DNA of 17,394 bases from Embleya sp040605455 (GTDB lineage Bacteria > Actinomycetota > Actinomycetes > Streptomycetales > Streptomycetaceae). Both the position numbers and the translations under genes were made by a program. The DNA lies in assembly GCF_040605455.1 (NCBI RefSeq), contig NZ_JBEXCV010000171.1:1-17394 (forward strand), given 5' to 3'. Below the pieces are notes generated by a model. The model ran no database searches. It had not been told where the DNA came from and saw only the letters and a program-made list of their open reading frames with translations. Below, piece after piece: positions 1 to 5,859 of the stretch. How positions within the stretch are numbered: the stretch's first letter is position 1; each line of letters starts with the position of its first letter.

Positions 1-149
1 GGCGCGGCCGGCAGCGGCACTTCCCGGGCGCGCAGCGTCTCGGGGGTCACCGCGTCGGCCCGTCGGCCCATCCAGTCGCGCAGTTCGGCCTCCAGCGCGG
101 CGTGCTCGGGCGTGCCCGACCGCAGGGGCTCGGCACCGTGTCGGGTCAC
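1..149 (-). CDS. Partial protein translationally coupled to the sigma factor; function not recognised
   Basis: Reading starts at a GTG (147-149) that overlaps the sigma-factor TGA as GTGA, and it stays open to the window edge, so only about 49 N-terminal residues are visible (MTRHGAEPLRSG..., then a Glu/Arg-rich stretch with a DWMGRRAD motif). The four-base overlap implies translational coupling with the sigma factor. In Streptomyces the gene after a SigE-family ECF factor often encodes a membrane protein suspected of controlling it. Nothing in the visible part shows a zinc-binding anti-sigma motif or a membrane segment, so that role is an inference from position only. Confidence 0.6.
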   Translation of the reverse strand, partial: MTRHGAEPLRSGTPEHAALEAELRDWMGRRADAVTPETLRAREVPLPAA

Positions 150-625
150 GTGTCGTCCTCCATAAGCAATCGCTGCAGCGCGGTCAGCCCGCGGCTCGCG
201 GTGGATTTCACCGTGCCGGACGGGATGCCCAGCGTGCCGGCGATCTCGGTCTCGCTGAGGTTCTCCCAGTAGCGCAGCACCAGCACCTCACGTTGCCGGC
301 GGGTCAGTCGCCCGAGCGCGTGCCGCAGCCGCCGGTCGCGTTCGGCCCGCAGCGCATCGTCCTCGGGCGAGGCCACCGGCGGCGGCACCGGCGGTATCCA
401 GGCCCGGGCGGTCCGCCGTCGACGCAGCACCGATCGGGCGCCGTTGACCACGCAGCGCCGCAGGTAGGCGGGTGGGTCGTCGAGTTCGCCCAGGCGCGCG
501 CCGTATCGGCGGAAGGCCGCCGTGAACGCCTCCTGCACGACGTCCTCCGCCGTCTCCTGGTCGTCCACCAGCAGCGTGGCCAGGCGCACCAGGCGGATCC
601 GGTGCGCATGGTAGAGCTGCGTCAT
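146..625 (-). CDS. SigE-family ECF RNA polymerase sigma factor
   Basis: The product (159 aa from the ATG at 623-625) is a group-4 (ECF) sigma factor. Region 2 spans about residues 5-70 (LYHAHRIRLVRLATLLV, then ETAEDVVQEAF, the core-binding and -10 recognition part). Region 4 spans about 97-152 (LTRRQREVLVLRYWENLSETEIAGTLGI, then GTVKSTASRGL, the -35-binding helix-turn-helix). The length matches the SigE-like actinobacterial family, which usually lacks long extensions. No good Shine-Dalgarno sequence sits directly before this ATG; an AAGGAGG lies about 20 nt upstream. The frame stays open further upstream through an Arg-rich RRRAFGLFRRR stretch without an ATG or GTG close by, so a longer N-terminus cannot be excluded. 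Its stop overlaps the start of the next gene. Confidence 0.9.
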   Translation of the reverse strand: MTQLYHAHRIRLVRLATLLVDDQETAEDVVQEAFTAAFRRYGARLGELDDPPAYLRRCVVNGARSVLRRRRTARAWIPPVPPPVASPEDDALRAERDRRLRHALGRLTRRQREVLVLRYWENLSETEIAGTLGIPSGTVKSTASRGLTALQRLLMEDDT

Positions 626-873
626 GGTCGGCGGTGGCTCGCCGGCCTCCTTGATCCGGCGACGGAACAGGCCGAACGCACGCCGCCGGGGCGGGGCGTC
701 TTCGGCGGGCGGCGCCGGGTGGATCGGGATCGGGTCGTGCCGGCCCCGGACGTGGGATTCCTGGATGGCCGTGAACTCCTCGGGTGCGTATCGATCGGGT
801 GCGGTGCCGTGGGCCGCGGGCGTACGCGCGCGAGCACCCCGCCGTCGAGGTGCGAGACGGCGGTGCGCCGTGG
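626..873. other. Spacer upstream of the sigma gene
   Basis: This gap between the sigma start and the palindrome holds no independent gene that I can support. In the sigma frame it is open but lacks ATG or GTG codons near the sigma start. It probably carries the sigma-gene promoter and possibly an N-terminal extension. I could not pick out a convincing -35/-10 pair. Confidence 0.4.
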
Positions 874-919
874 CCGGCCGGTGTACCGGGGATGTCGACG
901 TCCCCGGTACACCGGCCGG
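874..919 (-). terminator. 46-bp near-perfect palindrome, probable terminator of the LAETG protein gene
   Basis: Arms of 19 bp (874-892 and 901-919, beginning CCGGCCGGTGTACC) are exact reverse complements. The 8-nt centre contains GTCGAC, itself palindromic, so the whole element is symmetric except for one pair. It starts 13 bp beyond the stop of the upstream minus-strand gene, the position of an intrinsic terminator. Actinobacterial terminators often lack a U-tract. Because of its symmetry it could also act as a protein-binding site upstream of the sigma gene. Confidence 0.7.
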
Positions 920-932
920 TTCCACGCACCGA

Positions 933-1448
933 TCAGGTCGCGGTACGCCCGCGACGTTTGCCGAGTACGACGGCGCCACCGCCGAGCAGGAGCAGCCCTG
1001 CGGCGCCGCCGATGTACAGCGCGGTCTTGTCGTCACCGCCGGTCTCGGCCAGGCGCGGCGGCACTGGCGCCGGGGTGGCCGGGTTGCTGCCGCCTCGCTC
1101 GTCGACGGCCGACGGCGTCGGCGCGTCGCCCGGACGGGCGGGCGGAGACATGGACGGGTTGCCCGGACGGGCGGGCGGAGGCGTGGACGGGTTGCCCGGA
1201 CGGGCGGGCGGAGGCGTGGACGGTTGGGCCGGCGGGGGTGTGGTGGCCGGGGCAACCCGGCTGTCCGAGGCGCGGGCCGGGCCGGCCGGCGGGGCGTCGG
1301 CGGCCATGGCCGTGCTCTGCGGCAACAGCAAGGCCGAGGCCGCGAGTACGAGGCCGGCGCCAAGGACGCGACCGGCCCGGATCCGGGCCCGGCCGCCGGG
1401 CGGCGATGCGGTCGTGCGGCGCGGATGGCGCGGGGAAGGATTGAACAC
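933..1448 (-). CDS. Secreted proline-rich cell-wall protein with LAETG sortase signal
   Basis: The product (171 aa) has a basic N-terminus, a hydrophobic signal-peptide core at about residues 28-43 and likely cleavage near AMA-AD (about 50). A Pro/Thr/Ser-rich low-complexity stalk follows, with three copies of an 11-residue unit NPSTPPPARPG (about 75-108). The C-terminus carries a complete sorting signal: LAETG at 133-137, a Gly/Leu-rich membrane segment at about 143-163 and a KRRGR positive tail. LAXTG signals are typical substrates of actinobacterial class E sortases, so the protein should be anchored to peptidoglycan. The GTG start at 1446-1448 is supported by an AAGGAG ribosome-binding site at 1453-1458. 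There is no folded domain; a short spacer or wall-stalk protein is the most that can be said. It is followed by a palindromic terminator and then the ECF sigma gene on the same strand. Confidence 0.85.
   Translation of the reverse strand: MFNPSPRHPRRTTASPPGGRARIRAGRVLGAGLVLAASALLLPQSTAMAADAPPAGPARASDSRVAPATTPPPAQPSTPPPARPGNPSTPPPARPGNPSMSPPARPGDAPTPSAVDERGGSNPATPAPVPPRLAETGGDDKTALYIGGAAGLLLLGGGAVVLGKRRGRTAT
1128..1226 (-). repeat. Three tandem copies of a 33-bp in-frame coding repeat
   Basis: Copies lie at 1128-1160, 1161-1193 and 1194-1226. Copies 2 and 3 are nearly identical (GCCCGGACGGGCGGGCGGAG core); copy 1 differs at a few bases. Each encodes one 11-residue Pro-rich unit of the wall-protein stalk. 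The near identity points to recent expansion or slippage, so stalk length is likely variable between strains. Confidence 0.85.
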
Positions 1449-1549
1449 CGTTCTCCTTGTGGAGCATCGAACGGACCGCCGTGCACACGGAGGCCGTCAC
1501 CATCGAGTGACGGACATCCAGACGCGCGACCCCGCACCGGGTTCCCGAT

Positions 1550-1572
1550 CCCGGTGAACTTTTTTCACCGGG
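1550..1572. terminator. 9-bp hairpin with T-rich loop next to the transporter fragment
   Basis: CCCGGTGAA (1550-1558) and TTCACCGGG (1564-1572) are exact inverted repeats around a CTTTT loop. The hairpin lies between the divergent LAETG gene and the transporter remnant, about 35 bp before transporter homology begins. It may be a terminator left over from a lost gene or an operator. No gene in the window ends here. Confidence 0.45.
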
Positions 1573-1605
1573 CCGAAAACGCCTGTCGTCACCGGACCCG
1601 AAAAG

Positions 1606-2553
1606 GGCATCGGCCTCGGCGGCGAGGGCGCCGGCGCGACACTGATGTCCATGGAGCACGCACCCGCCGGGAAGCGGAACCTCTACGCGGGATTTCCGCA
1701 GATGGGAACGCCTGCGGGGCTCGTCCTGGCGAACATGGTCTTCCTCGCCACCAGCACGGGGATGAGCGATCACGCATTCACCGGGTGGGGCTGGCGCATC
1801 CCATTCCTGATGAGTTTCATCCTGGTTGCGGCAGGTCTGGTGATCCGCCTGCGGGTCACCGAATCCCCATCCTTCAATCGTGCGCTGGAACAGGACCACG
1901 TGGTTCGTTTCCCGCTCGCCGAGGCATTCAAGGTCGGCCTCCCCCGACTCGGCCTCACCCTGCTCGCCGTAGTCGCCAACTCGGCCGTCGCCTATGTTTT
2001 CATGGTGTTCACGCTGTCCTACGGCACCAAGCATCTCGACTATGAAAAGCGATTCCTGATCCTGAGCATCTCGGCCGCCGCCGTGCTCTGGTTCGTGAGC
2101 ATTCCGCTGTGGACACGAATTGCCGACCGATACGGCAGGCGCACCATGTTCATCGGCGGCTCGGCCGCGATCCTGGCCTGGTGCATCGCCTTCTTCCCGC
2201 TGCTGAACACCGGGAATTCGGCACTCGCCGTGCTCGCCCTGGCCGGAATGGGGCTCATCATTCCCATCACGCACTGTGTCCAGGGCGGCATCATCGCCGA
2301 CACCTTCCCCGTGCACGTCCGCTATTCGGGATCCTCGCTGATCCTGCAACTGGGCGCCGTCCTCGGCGGCGGACTGGCACCGACGATCTCCACCGCGCTG
2401 TTGAACTCCGGCAACTCCTCGACCGGCGTCACCTGGTACCTCGTCGCGATGTGCGCGATCAGTCTGGTCGGCGCGATCGCCCTGTTCCGCGTGGTCCCCG
2501 AGGGTGCGCCGGAACCGGCCACGCGCCCTGCACCGGCCGTCGTGGAGGCGTAG
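1606..2553 (+). pseudogene. N-terminally truncated MHS-family MFS transporter (ShiA/ProP-like)
   Basis: Homology starts abruptly at 1606 with GIGLGGEGAGATLMSMEHAPAG, which corresponds to the QGxxxGGEWGGAxLMxxEHAP loop of metabolite:H+ symporters, normally about 120-150 residues into a roughly 440-residue protein. From there the frame is intact to the stop at 2551-2553. It holds about eight hydrophobic segments, the RVTESPSF signature, the inter-domain loop motif RIADRYGRRTM, and a C-terminal membrane part. The first roughly four transmembrane helices, with the first DRxGR motif, are absent, and an in-frame TGA sits at 1555-1557. The W of GGEWGG is also replaced. An ATG at 1645 could start a 302-residue stub, but it would lack half of the N-terminal bundle, so I call it a pseudogene. 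Codon use looks less GC-extreme than the neighbours (GGA TTT, GGA ATG, AGT TTC), consistent with acquired DNA. Confidence 0.85.
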
Positions 2554-2602
2554 GCACGACCACCGGAATCGATCGCGCCCCGGCGGCGGATCGCGCCCCA
2601 GG

Positions 2603-3391
2603 TCAGGAACGGCCGCGTGGTTTCCCGCGCTTGGCGCCCTTGGTTGCGCCGGGGCCACCGCGGGCGCCCTTCCCGGCCGACCCGCCGGCCGCGCCGGGCT
2701 TGCGCCTGGCTCCGGAGGCGTCGGGACGCTGGGACTTGGCCTTGGCCCCGGACTTCGACTGCTGCGGCTGCGGCGGGGTGCGACCACGCGAGCTGTTGAC
2801 CGTGCGGCCTCGGACGATCCCGATGAACTCCTCCACCAGGTCCGTGGTCCGCGCCTCGGGCCAGGACAGCGCGACCCGCGACTCGGGCGCGTCGGTCACC
2901 GGCCGGTAGGTGAGGTCCCTGCGGTGGTGCAGGCGGGCGAGCGACTGCGGGACGACGAGCAAACCCACCCCCGCCGCCACCAGTTCGACGGCGTCCGCAG
3001 TGGTCGCGGGCCGCTCCTTCGCGGGCACCCCGGGCCGCTGCTCCCACTCCAGGGTGTCGTCGAGCGGGTGCAGTACGACGGCGTCGGCCAGATCCTCGGC
3101 GGCCACCTCGTCCACCCCCGCCACGTCGTGGTCCTTGGGCACCACGACCACCGTGGTCTCGGCGTACAACGGGATCGCGCTCAGGTCGGTCCGCTCGATC
3201 GGCAGCCGCACCAACCCCGCGTCGGCCTCGCCCGCGCGCAGCACGTCGGGCGCGTCGGCGGCGGACACCGCGATCAGGGTCAACGGGACGTCGGGCAGCC
3301 GCTCATTCCAGACCCGCACCCATTTGGTGGGAGTCACCCCCGGAACGTAGGCGAGCCGGAACGGGGTGGGTACTTCCGAGCCTGTCACCAC
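2603..3391 (-). CDS. LysR-type substrate-binding-domain protein lacking the HTH
   Basis: The product (262 aa) begins directly with the effector-binding fold of LysR-type regulators: FRLAYVPGVTPTKWVRVW, LRAGEADAGLVRLP, IPLYAETTVVVVPKDH, then GVGLLVVPQSLARL. The usual N-terminal winged HTH (about 60-90 aa) is absent. From about residue 196 the domain is replaced by a basic Gly/Lys/Arg/Pro-rich tail ending KRGKPRGRS, which could contact nucleic acid. Two adjacent GTG codons (3389-3391 and 3386-3388) are candidate starts. A -10-like TAGCCT at 3395-3400 leaves six bases to the second GTG, so a leaderless transcript is likely. It is divergent from the DUF5997 gene, with 55 bp between starts, a pairing I recognise from other streptomycetes. 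The ligand and role are unknown. Confidence 0.85.
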   Translation of the reverse strand: MVTGSEVPTPFRLAYVPGVTPTKWVRVWNERLPDVPLTLIAVSAADAPDVLRAGEADAGLVRLPIERTDLSAIPLYAETTVVVVPKDHDVAGVDEVAAEDLADAVVLHPLDDTLEWEQRPGVPAKERPATTADAVELVAAGVGLLVVPQSLARLHHRRDLTYRPVTDAPESRVALSWPEARTTDLVEEFIGIVRGRTVNSSRGRTPPQPQQSKSGAKAKSQRPDASGARRKPGAAGGSAGKGARGGPGATKGAKRGKPRGRS

Positions 3392-3394
3392 GTC

Positions 3395-3400
3395 AGGCTA
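3395..3400 (-). promoter_or_regulatory. Candidate -10 box (TAGCCT) for a leaderless transcript
   Basis: TAGCCT on the minus strand fits TANNNT. Counting seven bases downstream lands on the second GTG of the LysR-SBD gene. There is no Shine-Dalgarno sequence, which fits leaderless initiation. Confidence 0.5.
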
Positions 3401-3433
3401 CCGGCCATGATCGGAGGCACCGCACACGGTCGC

Positions 3434-3439
3434 TACTCT
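3434..3439 (+). promoter_or_regulatory. Candidate -10 box (TACTCT) for leaderless DUF5997 transcript
   Basis: TACTCT is followed by exactly seven bases and then the ATG at 3447. Transcription would therefore start on the A of the start codon. No ribosome-binding site is present. Confidence 0.55.
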
Positions 3440-3446
3440 TGACACC

Positions 3447-3875
3447 ATGACGTCGCACAAGACCACCCAGACGATGAAGCCCGCGACCGCGGCGAAGAAG
3501 CTGGGCGTGTACCTCCAGGCCACCCCCGCCGAGTTCCAAGAGGGTGTCGTCTCCCGCGACGAGTTGAACGCGCTGCAGGCCGACCCGCCCGAGTGGCTCC
3601 AGGAACTGCGCCGCAACGGCCCGCATCCGCGGCCCGTCGTCGCGAGCAAGCTCGGCGTCTCCATCGCCGGCCTCGCCCGCGGCGGCATCACCGACGCCCT
3701 CACCACCGAGCAGATCGACGCGCTGAAGGAGGACGGTCCGGAGTGGCTGCGCCAAGAGCGCGCCACCCAGGCCGACGTCCGGAAGGAAGCGATCCGGATC
3801 AAGGAGAAGAACAAGGAGAAGAGCGCGGAGCCGAGCGAGGAACGCCCCGCGAAGGCGCGCCGACCGCGTTCCTGA
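3447..3875 (+). CDS. DUF5997 family protein
   Basis: The product (142 aa) is a conserved actinobacterial protein of unknown function. It opens MTSHKTTQTMKPATAAKKLG and contains two similar halves: LNALQADPPEWLQELRRNGP (about 33-52) and IDALKEDGPEWLRQERATQA (about 91-110), each an acidic helix with an EWL core. Between them lies VVASKLGVSIAGLARGGITD. The C-terminus is a charged Lys/Glu helix and a basic tail. The internal duplication suggests two copies of a small helical module, perhaps a nucleic-acid or protein-interaction unit. It is divergent from the LysR-SBD gene and apparently leaderless. No catalytic motif is visible. Confidence 0.88.
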   Translation: MTSHKTTQTMKPATAAKKLGVYLQATPAEFQEGVVSRDELNALQADPPEWLQELRRNGPHPRPVVASKLGVSIAGLARGGITDALTTEQIDALKEDGPEWLRQERATQADVRKEAIRIKEKNKEKSAEPSEERPAKARRPRS

Positions 3876-3881
3876 CCCACC

Positions 3882-3914
3882 GTCCGGCGGTCGCCCTGAT
3901 ATCGGCCGCCGGAC
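3882..3914. terminator. Hairpin between convergent genes
   Basis: GTCCGGCGG (3882-3890) and CCGCCGGAC (3906-3914) are exact inverted repeats with a 15-nt loop. The element begins 7 bp after the DUF5997 stop and lies in the gap before the convergent phosphatase gene, so it may serve both strands. Confidence 0.65.
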
Positions 3915-3983
3915 AGCCGTGAGTCGGAGGTCGGTTGCGCCACCGGCCGCCCGGGGAGCCGCAGTCGGCCGGGTGGCCCGGGC

Positions 3984-4805
3984 TCAGCCGGCGTCGTGGG
4001 CCAAACCGGCCGTGGCGAGCAGGTAGGCGGTCATCGGTGCGTAGTCCCGGGCGTCCACGACGTGGTCGTCGAGCGGGACGGTGACCGTGACGGTGCCCTC
4101 GGCCTCGCCGAGGAACAGGGCCGGGTCGTTGCAGTCGGCGAACGCGACCGTGGGAATGCCGTGTTGCCCGGCGCGGCCCGCCCAGCCGTGGTCGGCGACG
4201 ACCAGCTCGGGCCGGGGCCGCCCGGTCGCGGCGAGGGCGTCCAGGATCGCGCTCATCGGCTGCGGAGCGTGGGTGTGCCACAGCGTGGCCCCGCGCTCCA
4301 GTACCGCCACGTCGCCGAACTGGCGCACGCTGCCGCTGGTCTCGTCGTCGCCCTCGGTGGTGTGCAGTTCGCGGGGGATGTCGAGGATCTCGGCGCCGGC
4401 CGCCCGCAGTGCCCGGCCGATGGCCTGGTGTACATCCAGCAGGCCGCCGGGGTGTCCGGTCGCGAGCAGCACGCGCAGCCGGCGGGCGGCGGCGTCGCGC
4501 AGGACGGCGGCCATCCGGTCGAGCCCGTCCAGGGTCAGCCGGGGGTCGATGGTGTCCTGGCCGGTGCGGTGGTCGGGGTCGGGATGCACACCCACCCGCT
4601 CGACCATCACGGCGAGCACGTCCTCCTCGGTCTTCCAGCGATCGCCCAGGTCCAGGCCCAACCAGAAGCGCCGGTTGCCCTTCACCAGTTCGGCATAGTG
4701 TCGGAGGTTGACCTCGCGGGGCGTGGCCACCCGGCCGGCGATGCGGGTGGCCACCAAGTGCCGAAGCAACTCGTCCCGGGACGGAGGGGTGTTCGGCGTC
4801 GTCAT
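3984..4805 (-). CDS. Conserved actinobacterial protein annotated as phosphatase
   Basis: The product (273 aa) belongs to a streptomycete family usually labelled simply 'phosphatase'. I recognise the family from its conserved blocks: RIAGRVATPREVNLRHYAEL near the N-terminus, FWLGLDLGDRW, GQDTIDPRLTLDGLDRMA, RVLLATGHPGGLLDVHQAIG in the middle, and ADHGWAGRAGQHG followed by FADCNDPALFLGEAEG near the C-terminus. His, Asp and Cys residues in these blocks are plausible metal or catalytic ligands, but the activity is not evident from sequence. The ATG at 4803-4805 is chosen because homology begins there; the open frame upstream is Arg/Pro-rich and looks non-coding. A CACAAT box six bases before this ATG suggests leaderless expression. 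Confidence 0.85.
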   Translation of the reverse strand: MTTPNTPPSRDELLRHLVATRIAGRVATPREVNLRHYAELVKGNRRFWLGLDLGDRWKTEEDVLAVMVERVGVHPDPDHRTGQDTIDPRLTLDGLDRMAAVLRDAAARRLRVLLATGHPGGLLDVHQAIGRALRAAGAEILDIPRELHTTEGDDETSGSVRQFGDVAVLERGATLWHTHAPQPMSAILDALAATGRPRPELVVADHGWAGRAGQHGIPTVAFADCNDPALFLGEAEGTVTVTVPLDDHVVDARDYAPMTAYLLATAGLAHDAG

Positions 4806-4811
4806 GGGGCC

Positions 4812-4817
4812 ATTGTG
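4812..4817 (-). promoter_or_regulatory. Candidate -10 box (CACAAT) for the phosphatase gene
   Basis: CACAAT on the minus strand differs from TACAAT at the first base and is separated from the ATG by six bases. This spacing would give a leaderless mRNA. No ribosome-binding site competes. Confidence 0.35.
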
Positions 4818-4989
4818 CCCACCCACCCGGCGACCGCCGGCGGCCGGGGCCCGCGCCCGGCGGCCGGCCGGGAGGCGGTCCGCCGCCGGCACGATCTTGC
4901 CGCGGCCGTTCCGGCGCCGTGGGTGCGGTGCGCGTCGGCCACCCGAGCCGGCGGGTACGTCCTCGCCGGCATCGGGCGCGGAACCGGGA

Positions 4990-5068
4990 CGGTTCGCCGC
5001 GCGAGCCGACGCCGAGCTTGGGATACGCCTTGTAGAGGTGGCATCCGAGGGTGCGCGGGCTCGGGAAC
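4990..5068 (-). pseudogene. Remnant of a LuxR-type helix-turn-helix
   Basis: Reading the minus strand gives FPSPRTLGCHLYKAYPKLGV followed by GSRGEPSRF. This matches the second half of a LuxR/NarL HTH (consensus SPRTVGYHLYKAYPKLGITSRAEL, with Y to C at one position). The sequence before it does not encode the first half of the HTH and the sequence after it runs into Arg/Gly-rich noise, so only a stub of about 26 codons survives. The remaining gap between the phosphatase and the ABM gene (4806-5207) shows no other coding signal, only GC-rich hairpin-forming sequence. Confidence 0.7.
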
Positions 5069-5207
5069 ACCGCCGGCGCCGACCCCGGCCGGGCCACGGG
5101 CGGCACCGGCGTGCCGTCCCTGCTGCGCCGCGTGCGCGACCGGGGCGGCGAGCGCCTCGTCGCGCCGCCACGGGTCGGTGACGGTGCGCTCCGCCGGCCG
5201 ACCGGGT

Positions 5208-5492
5208 CTACCCGCCGGGGATCCCGTAGTCGTGCACCTCGGTAATCTGCGGCGGGGTCGTACTCGGCGGGAAGCCCAGTTCCTCGGCCGCCGGCATCAG
5301 GAGGGTGGTGAATGCCTCCATCGCCGCCCGCGACTCCCACAGGTCGATGACCCGTACGCCGTCGCCCGTCGCGATCGCCACGTGCGCCAGGCATCCCTCC
5401 GCCGGGATCTCGCCGGACCTCACCCGCGCGGAAAGCTTGTCGTACCGCTCTGTGTCGACCCCCGTCAGATCGATCTGCATGAGAATGGCCAT
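5208..5492 (-). CDS. Small ABM/dimeric alpha-beta barrel domain protein
   Basis: The product (94 aa) fits the antibiotic-biosynthesis-monooxygenase/ferredoxin-like dimeric barrel pattern. It has a first strand MAILMQIDL, a helix with TERYDKLSARV, a central strand pair GCLAHVAIATGDGVRVIDLWES, a helix AAMEAFTTLLMPAAEELG and a final strand ITEVHDYGI. The ATG at 5490-5492 is preceded by GGAGGA at 5498-5503 with a 5-nt spacer, an excellent site. Such proteins can be cofactor-free monooxygenases, stress-responsive barrels or uncharacterised. No catalytic residue can be assigned here. It stands alone, with a LuxR HTH stub downstream on the same strand. Confidence 0.75.
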   Translation of the reverse strand: MAILMQIDLTGVDTERYDKLSARVRSGEIPAEGCLAHVAIATGDGVRVIDLWESRAAMEAFTTLLMPAAEELGFPPSTTPPQITEVHDYGIPGG

Positions 5493-5859
5493 GACGATCC
5501 TCCAGACGTGCCGATGTCACCGATGGGATGGCATCACTTCCAATCCTGGCCGGTCACACGGGCCACGCAACCGGAACCGCGCGCACCAGGCCGGTCCCCG
5601 AGGCCGTTGCGCCGCGCGGTTCGGCTCGCAAGGCGCACGCGTGGTTTCGGAACTTGTCCGACAGGTCGGGCCGCAGTGTCGGTCGCCCGGGCCGACGACG
5701 GATCGGGCACACGGCGAACATCCGCGCAATCTCGGGGGGGGGGGGGGGGTGGCACTACCTGGAGCGGCCGGGTAGCACGCTCGTCCAGCGGGGTCGCCGC
5801 CGGACATGCTGAAGCCGTACAACCCGCTGGTTCCCCGAGATTACCCAGGAGTTCGGCTC
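5493..5859. other. Intergenic region with homopolymeric G tract
   Basis: This 367-bp gap lies between the divergent ABM gene and the DD-peptidase-like gene. I see no supported gene. It should hold both promoters. The striking element is the 16-G run described separately. Confidence 0.6.
5734..5749 (+). repeat. Run of 16 consecutive G residues
   Basis: Positions 5734-5749 are uninterrupted G. The run ends 110 bp before the GTG start of the serine hydrolase. Such tracts are prone to slippage, can form G-quadruplexes, and are also frequent sites of sequencing or assembly error. Confidence 0.9.

Noticed and set aside
2571..2599. Direct repeat GATCGCGCCCC (2571-2581 and 2589-2599) as a possible attachment or target-site duplication.
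   Set aside because: The copies are only 18 bp apart, with nothing mobile between them; probably chance in GC-rich sequence.
5806..5859. ATG at 5806 as start of the serine hydrolase.
   Set aside because: It lacks a ribosome-binding site, while the GTG at 5860 has AGGAG at ideal distance and gives a normal signal peptide.
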